Shown one piece after another: positions 10,826 to 21,840 of a DNA stretch of 64,000 bases. The stretch's first letter is position 1; each line of letters opens with the position of its first letter. Position numbers and translations under genes: made by a program. Source of the stretch: Proales similis (lineage: Eukaryota > Rotifera > Eurotatoria > Ploima > Proalidae); contig JAGVRJ010000013.1 in NCBI GenBank assembly GCA_019059635.1, forward strand, positions 186,001 to 250,000. Direction: 5' to 3'. Under the pieces are notes generated by a model. It was given only the letters and a program-made list of their open reading frames with translations. It did no database searches and had not been told where the DNA came from.

Positions 10826-13530
10826 CTAGTATTTGTTGAAGAAAGCGATGAAAAATCCGCAAATGGACAAGGCGACCACGGCGTTTAGATCGCAGATGCC
10901 GGCCCAGAACGGGTTCTGGTCGATTGACGTGTCGACGAGCGGCTTCTCTTCCAACTGGCTCTTTGACTTTGGATCGAGCTGCGACTCAATGCCGCAGATC
11001 CAGAAGAAGGCCTTTTTGATTGCGCTGGGCGGCTTGGCCTGCGGCTCTTCGACGTCCACAATCTGCAGCTTGTTGGCCTCTTTCTCTTCATGCTGCTCGA
11101 CTTCCGCCTCTGGCTCGCTCTCGTCCAGGTCAGCTCCCACACAGAACGAGCAGCACTTGCCTTTGGCGTCTCTTATCTCGACCGGCTCTTCCTCGTCGTT
11201 GATTGTAAAGTACGTTAGTCTTTTGATCTTTTCATGCGCTCAAGTCTTCAAAAAGTGCCTGAGAGAGAAAGAGGGCAGCGAGGACGCTTACGTATTTGGC
11301 CGGAATCGGCTTGGTCACCAGACTTATGGACCAGCTGGTGATGAAAGTGATCACAAACAGGATTATGCCAAAGTGCAGGTAGTGCACTTTGCTGATGATT
11401 GCGGGTCGTCGGTCCAAATAGCTGCGCTCGCACGGCGGCTCTTCGTACGAAAACTGCCAAACGAATCGCACCAGGCCCACGAATAGACCGACCATGAGTC
11501 CCCAGAAGGCGCCCTTTGGTCACAAACACTCGAGAGCGGGCTCGGAGCAAAGCGTGGGATTAGCGCGCAGAAACCTGTTCGTTGATGCGGTCGAAGAATA
11601 TGGCCAGGACGTAGATGGCGCAGACAGGCGGCGCCAGGTAGCTAGTGATTGACTGAATGTAGTCAAAGAGACGGCTGCCCTGGCTGGCCTGTATGACCGG
11701 AATCCAGAGGATAGAGACCGAGACGAGAACGAGAACGAAGACGCGTCCGACGATCATGAGCTCGGCCTCTTTCGACTTGGGCCTGATTCGACGCCAAATG
11801 TCCATGGTGAATATGGCGCTGCTCGAGTTGAATATCGAAGTGAGCGACGACATGAGCGCAGCCATCATCACTGCCAGCATGAGGCCGCGCGCTCCGGGCG
11901 GCATCAGACTAATCACTAGCTTTGGATAGGCGATGTTGGAGCAGCCGCCGGCGCTGCCGCAGATCGCCATGCACTCGTCCGGGTCACTGCAGCCGACCTC
12001 GTCTGAAACAAAAGCGCGTCAGCTTTCGAGCATCTGCTCAGCTCAGGCAGGCGCGTTTACTTGGGAACAGGATTCGTCCGACCATTCCGGGAAAGGTCAT
12101 CAAAAAGAGCTGAAATAAAAGGCAAACTGAGTGTCTTGTCGGTCTATTCGGCGACAAGCAGCTTACGGGCAGAAATTTCAAATAGCCGGCCAATATGCAG
12201 CCGGCTCGAGCATGCGTGAGATTCTTGGCCGCCAGAGCTCGTTGCACAATCACTTGACTTGGCGTTCACGTTAGCTTGCCGGTCGAGCGGGTTCTGAAAT
12301 CGTTCTTACTCGCTGCACCAGTACCAAACGCTTGAGATTAGCAGGCCGAAGCTCATTCCGGTCCACGGAAAGTCGCTGTCCACGTCGCGAATCAAATTGA
12401 AGTAGTCGTCGCTCGGAACGCCGCACGTCGTGTTTCTGAAGATGCTCGACTCGGGCACAGCGTAGCCGAAGTAGTTTTTCAAGCCCTCGAATCCGCTCAC
12501 TTGCACGAGTCCTTTTAAGAATTTTTGTTGGACTCGGGCTCTGTTTTGGGCTTGGCGATAGTGCCTACCAGTGACCGACAAGTAGATTGCGCCGCAAATC
12601 ATGATGATCGTCTGCACAAAGTCGGTCCTTGACAGAGCGCGTTCAGAGTGCGAACGAGGGCGACAGATTTACTACTCACCAAATGACTGCGGTCGCTCCG
12701 CCTGAAAGAGCGAAACAATTGTAGAAAACGAAATTTTCAAAACGGCATTTTTAGTCGAGCACTGACCTCCGATGGCGAACAGAGCCGAGATGCACAAGAG
12801 GACGCCGATCGAGGCGTACAGGTCCAAATTGAGCGAGAGCTTAATGAACAGCGCGCCACTGAACAGATCGGCCTTGACAAAAGAGCATGAGCTCGTTGCT
12901 TAAACGCTTGTGCAACTTTGGCGAGTACGAACCGATATTTTTGTAAAAATGTACAAAAGCAGCGACAAAACAGACAAATAGATGCGGATTCGATCGCCGC
13001 CGAATCGCTTCTTTATGTACTCGGGCATTGTGGACACCTGGTGCGTGTGGTGCGCTAAGTGACCTTCAGACATGAAAAGGAGAAGAGCAACCTACTCCGG
13101 CTCTGCGGCCAATTCAGCTCTTATTAGACTGCACAGACGGTGTGAATGCTGCGCACAAGTTACCTGATGTAGACGGGCAGGAACAGCCAGCCGAGGATTG
13201 TGAGCGCGACCAGAGCGCTCAGCTCGAACGTGGCTGTGCCAAGGCCGGTGGCGGCGCCCGAACCGGCCAGGCCGATGAAATGGCCGCTGCCAATGTTGGA
13301 GGCGAACAGGCTCGCGCCCACCGGAATGAAGTGCATCGATCGTCTGGCCAGGAAGTAGCCGTCGACCGAGCCGCGGTTTTGCATCGACGACTTTTTTCAA
13401 GCGCATGAACCAGAGCCGAGCCAAGGCTGGGCGGACACTGGCTTACCCACAGGCCGAAGCCGATTATGACCACAAAGTAGCCGATGAGCGAGGCAAAGTC
13501 GGCCCAGTGGAGACTGGTCGTTATACTCAT
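10826..13530 (-). CDS. SLC5-family sodium/sugar cotransporter (SGLT-like)
   Basis: Sodium-coupled solute symporter of the SGLT type, 667 aa, against 664 for human SGLT1, in the plasma membrane. Thirteen exons from 5': 13530-13447, 13390-13164, 13102-13096, 13037-12933, 12872-12767, 12701-12680, 12627-12569, 12511-12310, 12257-12167, 12109-12061, 12002-11575, 11513-11292, 11227-10826. Exon 3 is a 7-nt microexon and exon 6 is 22 nt; all phases add up. Landmarks are [38 protein letters not shown] (spanning the microexon), [37 protein letters not shown] and [16 protein letters not shown], the last including the sugar-site Gln of SGLT1. A long acidic loop precedes the final helix. The substrate cannot be fixed from sequence; glucose, other hexoses or inositol are possible. 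Confidence 0.93.
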
Positions 13531-14081
13531 GTTCGGTCGGTTCTTAGCGTTTTATCAGCGTCGAGTAGAACGGCCAAGTCGCTCGTTCAGTTTGAGTCTC
13601 GATCTGGTTTCGGCGATGAAATTTAAACGCTCGCCTCCCATTTGCTAGCTTGCAACGCAGCCACACAGTGTTTGCTTGTTTCGGCTACAAGCGATATTTA
13701 CACGATGATCAACCAAAAGCAAAGTTCAGGTTATTCGCTCCAAGTTTCATTGCTCTGCTCGCTTCAAACCCCGAAGAAGAATCGCACACGTTCGCAAACG
13801 GAGGTGCGGCCCGCCATTCACTTTTTCGTTTTTCGTTTTTTTTTGTTTTGAATTGTTATTGTTTTTCAATTATGAATTGTTGCCTAATTCTACAATTTTT
13901 ATGTGTCTTTTGCTCATCTTCACCTTTTGGGCTTTGCTTTAGCCTTGATTTCAAACGTGGCAATTAAGAGAGAGAAAGCGAATAAAAATTTTAAACGGCG
14001 ATTGCTTAAGGTCAAATTGTTCAAGTTGATCACGGGTCACAAATAATGCCTCTCGGCGGAGTAAATAGTCGTTGAGGCCTT
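13531..14081. other. Intergenic, upstream of SLC5 and downstream of alpha-tubulin
   Basis: No coding sequence recognised. Contains a T-rich stretch at about 13830-13870. No AATAAA for the tubulin was found; a variant signal is presumably used. Confidence 0.5.
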
Positions 14082-15479
14082 TCAATACTCGTCGAAGCAG
14101 TCGGCATCGAGCGAGTCGACGCCGACCTCTTCATAGTCCTTTTGCAAGGCGGCCAGGTCCTCTCGGGCCTCGGAGAACTCGCCCTCTTCCATGCCCTCGC
14201 CGACGTACCAGTGGACAAAGGCGCGTTTGGCGTACATGAGATCAAACTTGTGGTCGAGCCGGGCCCAGGCCTCGGCGATCGCGGTCGTGTTGCTGAGCAT
14301 GCAGACAGCGCGCTGCACTTTGGCCAAGTCGCCTCCGGGCACCGACGTTGGCGGCTGGTAGTTGATGCCGACCTTGAAGCCGGTCGGACACCAGTCGACA
14401 AACTGAATGGTGCGCTTTGTTTTAATTGTGCTGATGGCCGCGTTCACGTCCTTGGGCACCACGTCGCCTCTGAACAGAAGGCAGCAAGCCATGTATTTGC
14501 CATGACGAGGGTCGCACTTGACCATCTGGTTGGCCGGCTCGAAGACGGCCGTGGCCAGCTCGCTCACGCTCAGCTGCTCGTGGTAGGCCTTTTCGGCCGA
14601 AATTATGGGCGCGTAGGTCGCCAGAGGAAAGTGAATGCGCGGATAGGGCACCAGATTGGTCTGGAACTCGGTCAAGTCGACGTTGAGAGCGCCGTCGAAG
14701 CGAAGCGATGCGGTGATCGAGCTCACTATCTGGCCGATTAGTCGATTCAAGTTTGTGTATGTTGGCCTTTCGATGTCCAAACTTCGCCGGCAAATGTCGT
14801 AGATCGCCTCGTTGTCGACCATGAACGCGCAGTCCGAATGCTCCAGGCTCGTGTGCGTGGTCAGGATTGAATTGTAGGGCTCGACGACCGCGGTCGCAAT
14901 CTGAGGTGCCGGATAGACAGCAAACTCGAGCTTTGACTTTTTGCCGAAGTCCACGCTGAGCCGTTCGATGAGAAGCGAGCTGAAGCCAGTGCCGCCGCCC
15001 AAGCTGTGGAAAATCATAAACCCCTGCAAGCCCGTGCACTGGTCAGCGCAGCGTCTGATCCGGTCGAGGACCAGGTCGACCATCTCTTTGCCCACAGTGT
15101 AGTGGCCTCGCGCGTAGTTGTTCGCCGCGTCCTCTTTGCCGGCGATCAGCTGCTCGGGATGAAACAGCTGACGATAGGTGCCGGTGCGCACCTCATCCAC
15201 CACGCTCGGCTCAAGGTCGATAAAGACAGCTCGCGGCACGTGCTTGCCAGCGCCCGTCTCGCTGAAAAATGTGTTGAACGAGTCGTCGCCGCCGCCGCCA
15301 CCGTTGACTGTTTTGTCCGAAGCAATTTGACCGTCAGGCTGAATGCCGTGCTCCAAGCAGTAGAGCTCCCAGCAAGCATTACCGATCTGGCAGCCGGCCT
15401 GGCCGATGTGAATCGAAATAACCTCTCTCTGTCCATTGGCTTTAATCTCAGTTCATTTCAAGCACACAGGCCTTACCAT
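14082..15479 (-). CDS. Alpha-tubulin with altered GTP-binding signature
   Basis: Alpha-tubulin, 449 aa. The first exon is only the ATG (15479-15477); a 48-bp intron (GTAAGG...GGACAG) follows, then one exon 15428-14082 starting [12 protein letters not shown]. This ATG|intron position is classic for tubulins. Lys40 (SDK) is kept. The tubulin signature, normally GGGTGSGF, reads GGGTGF here: the residues SG are absent through a 6-nt in-frame difference at about 14985-14990. A run of five glycines follows Lys40, where most tubulins have three. The tail is short (DADCFDEY) but keeps a terminal Tyr. The rest is strongly conserved, so the gene is under selection; whether it polymerises normally is uncertain. 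Confidence 0.97.
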
Positions 15480-15708
15480 TACGGTCGAAAAAAGTGGTGT
15501 CCAGCTTCGAAATTATTCTCAAGGCCAAGCAAGTCTGTGTGTTTGTGCGCGCTTTGAACGAAGAGTTTGCTTCAATTCCCTAAGAGCAGTCGAACGGCTT
15601 TAGAAGGTCACAAGCAGCTTAAATGATGGAGACGAGTGCTGCAGTGGAGAATGGAGCGAAGCAACAGAAGCCAAGAGGATCTGTTGTTCATGTTTGAATC
15701 GTCCGTCT

Positions 15709-15715
15709 CTTTATA
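15709..15715 (-). promoter_or_regulatory. Candidate TATA box of alpha-tubulin
   Basis: TATAAAG on the minus strand, about 230 nt upstream of the tubulin ATG; would place the start site near 15680. Confidence 0.4.
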
Positions 15716-16794
15716 TTGATGATGATGTGACTGATCTAATTATTACCATAATAATAAATGGGCCAAGTTGTTCAAGCTCGTACATCCCTGACTGAATGGC
15801 CTCTCATTGGCTGCAACTCGATAAATTCAAGTTTCAAACGGTCGGTCGGTGACCAAACAAAAGTAAAGCCTGCCATGACACTCTTCTAGTCGCCACCGCC
15901 ATCGTCGACCCGATCCGACGATTGCATGCCTTGGCCTTGGGTTTCACAACAGATTGGGAATCTTTTCAGGAGCCTCTCTGGACTCGGGCCTTTTCAGCAT
16001 TTGCAAATGTCTGCGAATAGCTGCGACTCGACGGAGCATTCATTCATTTATTGAATTGTTGATGGTGAGCATCAAACATTTCAATGAATTGAATGAATCG
16101 ACCGTGCGGAGAAGCGACTAGGAGCAGAGCAAGAGAGCGGGTGTGCGTCGATCAAAGGAGTCATCAAAAATTCAAAGAAGACGAGCGCGTTCGATTGTTA
16201 GCAATGTTTCGATGCGAGCTGCTCGAAGAAATGTGAGCAAACATCACGCAAGATGTGCCAGGCTGGCCTTGAAGTCAAATTTCAGTAGTCCCACGCGAGG
16301 CACAACTCGCTGATTGGCCAGAATCGCTTAATCAAAGGGCGGTCTAATGCTCGAGCTGATGTTTCCACAGCCAGAGCGTGCAGCACGTCGTTCTCGAGCT
16401 CTGATTGGCCAACTCGTCTCAACGCTTGTTACGTCAATACGATCCTGTTCTAGACGCTTGCATTCGACTCTTTATCTTGCCATTGCGCTCCATATTAGCC
16501 ATTCTTGCCGTATACTCAGGCGTTCGCCAGAGTGAAATGTGATTTTTTTATGAACGCGTCTGTGTGCATGTAGATTTCATTTAAGTGAGCGCTGCATAGT
16601 GCCTCGTTGCGTTCATTCAACGTGAGCGGCGTTTTTCTCTTGCGCGAGCGTTTCTCCTCTCTCTCTTGTGTTGTCGGGGCACGCGTTCTTGCCACCCTCT
16701 CGGATTGCTGTGCCTATTTGATTTGCTTGCAGCAGAGCGCCGCTGTGGACGCGCAGACACTCTAACGCGCTGATGGAGCGAGTAGCGCGTTAAC

Positions 16795-16802
16795 TATAAA
16801 AA
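16795..16802 (+). promoter_or_regulatory. Candidate TATA box of the ADP/ATP carrier
   Basis: TATAAAAA, about 430 nt upstream of the ATG, compatible with a non-coding first exon and a 5' UTR intron ending at 17233. A weaker TATAAGG lies near 17069. Confidence 0.4.
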
Positions 16803-17233
16803 CCGCAAATCAAAGCGACGCTCATTTTTATTCTATTACAAGCATTGTGGCATGATTTGAAAGAAACGCTCCAAACTCACGCATGCGCCAAATCACATAC
16901 GACGACGACGACCACAAAGACGACGACGACAGCGACCACAACGCATTGATTCGCATGCGAATCGAGACCTTGAAAGAGTGGACTCGAGTCCGGCGCTCGA
17001 TTATTCACTGTCTCACCTTTGAGGGGTCAAATGAGCGAGAATTATCATAAATTGCGACCCCGCTGATGGTATAAGGCATTTGCACGCCATTTTAAACGCA
17101 TCCGCATTCCGTCACTGAGGTCACTCGGCATTTGGTCATTCGGCATTTGCTCGCTGGGTTCTTTCGTCATTTCATCCATTGGTGCTCTATTTTGCTACGT
17201 GCATGACTTAACACGGCCTGAATCGAAATTTAG

Positions 17234-18163
17234 ATGAGCAAGGACAAGAAACCCACCCTAGGCTTCGTCGAGAACTTTTTGCTGAGCGGTGCCGCCGCCG
17301 TCATCTCCAAGACGGCCGCCGCCCCGGTCGAGCGTGTCAAGCTGCTGGTGCAGAACCAAGCCGAGATGCTTAAGCAGGGCAAGATCTCTGAGCCCTACAA
17401 GGGCATCATGGACTGCACGATGAAGACCATGAGAGCCGAGGGTGCGCTTTCTTTCTGGAGAGGCAACTTGGCCAACTGCATCCGCTACTTTCCGACTCAG
17501 GCATTGAACTTTGCCTTCAAGGATAAGATCAAGGCTGCGTTCAAGTCGTCCAAGAGCGACCCGTACATGGTCGCCTTCGGCAAGAACATTGCCTCGGGCG
17601 GTGTTGCTGGCGCCATGTCGCTCTGCTTCGTCTACTCGCTCGACTACGCTCGTACTCGATTGGCCAACGACACCAAGTCGGCCAAGAAGGGTGGCGCTGA
17701 GCGTCAGTTCAACGGTCTCATCGATGTGTACCGAAAGACCATCGCCTCGGACGGTGTTGCTGGTCTCTACCGAGGCTTCGTCATCTCCTGCGTCGGTATC
17801 GTCATCTACCGAGGCTGCTACTTCGGCTTCTACGACACCCTCAAGCCAATTGTGTTGGGCGACAACGCTTCTCTGTTCGCCTCATTCTGCCTCGGCTACG
17901 GTGTGACCGTCGCCGCCGGTCTCGTCTCCTACCCAGTCGACACCATTCGACGTAGAATGATGATGACCTCCGGTCAGGCCGTCAAATACAACGGATCCAT
18001 CGACTGCTTCGTCCAGATCATGAAGAACGAAGGATTCATGTCACTGATGAAGGGAGCTGGTGCCAACATTCTGAGAGGCATTGCTGGCGCTGGTGTCTTG
18101 TCCGGTTTCGACTCGCTTGTCCAATTGTACCTTGGTGTCAAGGTTGACGCTAGCGGCGGCTAA
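17234..18163 (+). CDS. Mitochondrial ADP/ATP carrier of fungal/plant sequence type
   Basis: Inner-membrane nucleotide exchanger of the mitochondrial carrier family, 309 aa, intronless coding region. Three carrier repeats are visible and the diagnostic RRRMMM motif is at residues 239-244. The sequence is unlike animal ANT proteins: [56 protein letters not shown] and [18 protein letters not shown] match the fungal/plant group, where animals have LLQVQ, FVYPLDFARTRLAAD, VQGIIIYRAAYF and MQSGRK. Gly codons are GGT in 15 of about 35 cases, more than in neighbours, although high expression could explain that. It starts right after an acceptor-like TTTAG. AATAAA at 18445-18450. It is either a horizontally acquired gene or an ancient paralogue. 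Confidence 0.95.
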   Translation: MSKDKKPTLGFVENFLLSGAAAVISKTAAAPVERVKLLVQNQAEMLKQGKISEPYKGIMDCTMKTMRAEGALSFWRGNLANCIRYFPTQALNFAFKDKIKAAFKSSKSDPYMVAFGKNIASGGVAGAMSLCFVYSLDYARTRLANDTKSAKKGGAERQFNGLIDVYRKTIASDGVAGLYRGFVISCVGIVIYRGCYFGFYDTLKPIVLGDNASLFASFCLGYGVTVAAGLVSYPVDTIRRRMMMTSGQAVKYNGSIDCFVQIMKNEGFMSLMKGAGANILRGIAGAGVLSGFDSLVQLYLGVKVDASGG

Positions 18164-18528
18164 ACCTCTCATGACAACCCAACAAAACGCCCAACACATG
18201 CGACAACAATCCTTATTTTAGCTAAATTAATTTCATTTTAAAATATTCAAATCAATCCCACACAAACTCACTCACACACCCTCGCACACACACACACACA
18301 CACAGACAGACAGGCACTCACACGTGCAACACCAAATCAACCCGGCATCCCTAGAGCGCAAACGCCAAACGGACGTTATTTAAGTTGATGATATGTTTCG
18401 TTTGAGCCTAGAGAGTCCAGCAACTCGCATATTAGAACAGACCGAATAAACAACAAAAAGCCGAAAATGAACAAATGCTCTTGTTTAATTTGTATTTGTC
18501 GAGTAAAATGTCGCAATTGAGAGAAAAG
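18164..18528. other. Convergent 3' region, ADP/ATP carrier / C5orf34
   Basis: 3' UTR of the carrier with a CA/GACA microsatellite (about 18285-18314) and AATAAA at 18445-18450. No clear hexamer for the opposing gene. Confidence 0.6.
18285..18314. repeat. CA microsatellite
   Basis: (CA)n followed by (CAGA)n in the carrier 3' UTR. Confidence 0.9.
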
Positions 18529-20622
18529 TCATTTGAAGACGTTTTTCAGGAATCGGGCGTTCTCTCGCAGCAAGCTGCTCACACTGGTCGGCTGCCTCAA
18601 GCTGTCGAGCTGTGATGGATCAAGCGAGTCTTGGCCACCCTTGGCCTCGTCGCTTATCGAGTAGTTGAACAACTTGAGTCGGGCCAAGTGCAGCTTGAGC
18701 GTCTGGGCATTGTCTGTCTGCTCTGCCAACTCTGCTCGGTCCAACTCTGCTCGGTCCAACTCTGCTCGGTCCAGCTCTGCTCGTTGCCTGCTCGCTGTCG
18801 CCTGATGGTATCTGAACAAATACTGCAGCCACTGGACGAGATAGTCGACGTAGAGTCTGAACTCGTCGCTCGGATCGAGCAGGCACACTTCGTGCTGGCT
18901 GCCGTCCGCCAAGTAGATCAGACAATAAGAGCGCTGCGGCTGCGATTGACGGTACATTCCGAGCGAGTAGCTGTCCAAGTAGAGCTTGGACTTGTCCAAA
19001 AAGTAAATGGCAATCATGTCGTTCTCAAAGTGCTTAAACTGTCCAACGTCGTCGACGGTCGCCTCCTCTTTGACTGTTTGTCCAGAGCAGAGAGAAGTCA
19101 AACGGCTCGGACGGCCGCTCGCCTCTTCAATGCTGATCACCGACAAGTGCTCTGCTGTCCAGGCGCTGCAGTTGGCTGGCTCCAGTTGTTCAAGCTTCAA
19201 ATCACAATCTTTTCGACTTTTCCAACGACTCGGCCAGCGGCGCAGACTTACGCTCAGATTGACATGACACGACTCAAACGTGGACAATTGCTTGACACTT
19301 TGAATGCGCTTGAGCAGAATGGCCGCGTAGTTGAGCATTTTTCTCAGTCCGGCCTGGAACGAGGTCACGTTGTCCGTGCAGATTTTCAGCTCCTTGCTGG
19401 TTCGCTTCAGACACGAATTTGCTCTCAAGCCTGTGCAGGGTCAGTTCCAGAGCTTACTTACCTCCGCCGCGTTCTGAAGGTAGACAGTGAAGAAGCGAGC
19501 GTTCAAGTCGTCTGAGCGCAAAAACGCAAACGAGCTCGAGTTGTCTGTCAAGCCGCGAGAGAATTGCCGGCCGAGAGTGGAGCTCCAGATCTCCACACAT
19601 TTGCGCTTGTAGAGCATTCTAAAACTCAAGTTCTCGAGTTGGCTCATAAACGCTGAGACAGAAGTAGAGGGCGAACCTGAACCAGGCGTTGTTGATGAAG
19701 ATCGCTTTCGCTTCGCTGCTCGTCTCGATTGAGTCGAATTTGTGCAAATGAGTCGAGTGACAGGTGAGCGGCATCGCCTCCGGAATGTGCACGAGCAAAT
19801 GGCGTTCATCAGTCGATTGAATATTTTGACCGCTTTCAATCGAGTCGCTCGCAATCAGCCGAATAAAAGTGTCACTCAGCTGACGCCACGCAGTCGGCAC
19901 ACATTCGACCGAGAACTCCTCCTCGTTCCACGTGTAGCGGTGAAGATTGCGAAGGCGTTTGCCGCCACCACCATTACCACTGGTTGCTGCCACTGCCATG
20001 TCGCAGCGCTGCGCGTACTCGTCGTTCACCGAGGCCGGCACTCTCACCGGATACTTGACTGTCATCAACTGGCGGCTCAGATCGAGTCGAATGTGAGCAT
20101 TACCGCTCACTGAGCTCCACAGATGAGAGCCCGTTTGAGCGTCTATGCTTCGAATTTTGATCAGCTCCTGTTGGCCGACGGGCACACTCCAGCGGATGCG
20201 AGTCAAGTCTTCGGCTGATTTCTAGTGTTGACTTTTTGGTCAGAAACGTGAACGAATCGAGCGGACGAGAGGAGGCAAACACAAACCCAGAACTGACTCG
20301 GATCGCTCTCGACCAGCAGTGGCGAAACGAACGGACGATCGGCGCAGAAGCGATTCCGAAGCCTCAGAACGAGCGAGAGACGCCGGTGAAAGCAGCTGAT
20401 TGGATAAGCGGTGCGATACTTGTTGACTCCTTTTCATTCTAAAGTGCGGCCGATCGGACAGGGCGAGATTGAAGGCTCACCTTGAAGGTTGCCGTCTGTT
20501 GAATAGCTTCGGTGTACAAACTCGCTGCCGCAAGGGGACAGCACAAGCTGCGAGTCGTCGCCAGAAAAGTGAACCTCGCAGCTGTTGTCCATGTAGATCG
20601 CCATGTACTTGATGTCCTCCAT
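18529..20622 (-). CDS. Homologue of human C5orf34 (function unknown)
   Basis: 601 aa. Exons from 5': 20622-20481, 20429-20287, 20221-19677, 19618-19462, 19404-19252, 19194-18529; introns 51-65 bp, the last two exactly 57. The match to C5orf34 rests on LSPCGSEF near the N-terminus, KYRTAYPISCFHRRL (human RTHFVISTYREQL), LTRIRWS (human ITEVRWP), MPLTCHSTHLHKF (human LSLSCPVPHLHRW), AIYFLDKSKLYLD and a final SSLLRENARFLKNVFK. As I recall, the human protein carries only uncharacterised domains (DUF4524/DUF4520). Residues encoded at about 18737-18789 repeat RAELD about four times. The start chosen is the ATG of MEDIKYMAIY. The ATG lies 144 bp from that of ARV1 on the other strand, so they probably share a promoter. 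Confidence 0.85.
18737..18789 (-). repeat. 15-bp coding tandem repeat in the C5orf34 homologue
   Basis: Nearly perfect 15-bp units (CTCTGCTCGGTCCAA on the plus strand) encoding repeated R-A-E-L-D. Confidence 0.9.
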
Positions 20623-20766
20623 TTCTGGCCGCCAGACGAGCACTGACCTTGAGAGTGGCCACGCAAAATAGGGTCGCTATGGACACGCAACAATTACAGG
20701 AGTAATTATGCTCGACGACGATGAGCGCAGCTTGAACGTTTCTTTTGCTCGGCGTTCAATGCGCAC
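20623..20766. promoter_or_regulatory. Short bidirectional promoter, C5orf34/ARV1
   Basis: Only 144 bp separate the two divergent ATGs, so both promoters and 5' UTRs must fit here or overlap the genes. Confidence 0.6.
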
Positions 20767-21766
20767 ATGCCGGACAAGCAGTTGTCGAGCTTGAGAATGG
20801 CGAGCGAAAAAGCCAACAAAAGTGCGCACGTTTGCGTCGAGTGTGGCCAGCCGATCAAGAGACTGTTCAAAGTCTATCAAGACGGCTTCAAGGACATTGA
20901 CCAATGCGTAAGTGCCCGAACCTGTGCTCTCTGGCTGGAGAAACTGAGGTGTTGGCGCAGGAACGCTGCTCAGCACCGGTCGACTCTTATTTGGAATGCG
21001 AGAACGCACTCGTTCTGATCGACATGTTCCTGATGAAAGAGAAGGCCTATCGCCACGTGATATTCAATCGACAAGTCGAGGTTCGTCTCTTTGGCCTCCT
21101 GCGCCTGCGCTGACCATAAACAACAGTTGCCGAGCAGAACGCCAGAATCGGCAAATTCCTCGTCATCTTCCTGCTCTGTGACGCCTATCTCATGTGGTTT
21201 CACGTCAAAAATCGCCAGTTCGAAAGCATAGCCACCAACGACTATCAGCTCTTCTACGAGCTCGAGTGGAATTTCTATTTCATGTTCATCCGCGCGGCGC
21301 TCAGTAAATCGCCTCCTCAACTCCCTGACAACGCAGTCAAACACTAAAGCCTGTTGCAAAGACTTTTTCGTCTACGTGAGCATCATCTTGGCCAGCGCGC
21401 TGCTTTACAGCCGCATTCGAGCGGGCAAAACGGGCCTGAATGCGCAAGGCGTCAGGCATGAGCTCGTGCTCTGGTTCAAGTCGTTGATAATTAGCGACTT
21501 TGCCAAGCTGGCGGTCATCCCGCTCGTCATCTGGAATCCCAACGACGTTTACTTTGCCCTTGCCTACGCTCTCAATCTGTTCTGCAACGCCATGGCGCTC
21601 TCCGGTTTGTTCGATCGCCGTCGTCCAACACAAAATAAATGGCTAATTGCTGCTTGTTTCAGTTGCGCTTCCTCTTTCTCAATCTCAGACGATCGCTCTG
21701 TGTGTGATCGCCGGCTCGATGAGTCAGATCTGCGACAAACTACTTCAGACTGTGCGAATCTTCTGA
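20767..21766 (+). CDS. ARV1: ARV1 lipid/sterol homeostasis protein
   Basis: ER membrane protein needed for sterol distribution and GPI-anchor synthesis; 261 aa, against 271 in human. Exons 20767-20907, 20961-21080, 21138-21303, 21350-21604, 21663-21766; introns 46-58 bp. The N-terminal zinc-ribbon-like ARV homology domain has VCVECGQ and, after the first intron, CERCSAPVD, followed by AYRHVIFNRQVE. Several membrane segments follow (FLVIFLLCDAYLMWF, FFVYVSIILASALLY). The third exon was placed at AAC 21138 because this gives a 57-bp intron and the right spacing; an upstream acceptor at 21126 does not keep frame with this donor. A second ATG at 20797 (MASEK) is a possible start. AATAAA at 21788-21793. 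Confidence 0.9.
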
Positions 21767-21787
21767 GCCCTCTGCAGTGCGAGCTGA

Positions 21788-21823
21788 AATAAACAAACAG
21801 TCGTTTTGTGTACGATTTTTATT
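21788..21823. terminator. Back-to-back polyadenylation signals of ARV1 and WDR36
   Basis: AATAAA for ARV1 at 21788-21793 (plus) and for WDR36 at 21823-21818 (minus), 24 bp apart in a 74-bp convergent spacer. Confidence 0.75.
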
Positions 21824-21840
21824 TCAATTTTTAGCGTCGA

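Larger units (their letters stand above)
15480..17233. other. 1.75 kb divergent promoter region, alpha-tubulin/ADP-ATP carrier
   Basis: Long non-coding block between two presumably highly expressed, divergent genes. It has TATA-like boxes for each strand and several CCAAT/ATTGG motifs (for example 15807-15813 and 16310-16316). A pyrimidine-poor but plausible acceptor (AAATTTAG) ends directly at the carrier's ATG, suggesting a 5' UTR intron. No coding exon seen. Confidence 0.55.

Noticed and set aside
15480-17233. Additional gene between tubulin and the ADP/ATP carrier
   Set aside because: No frame longer than about 60 codons and none with recognisable sequence; better explained as divergent promoters.
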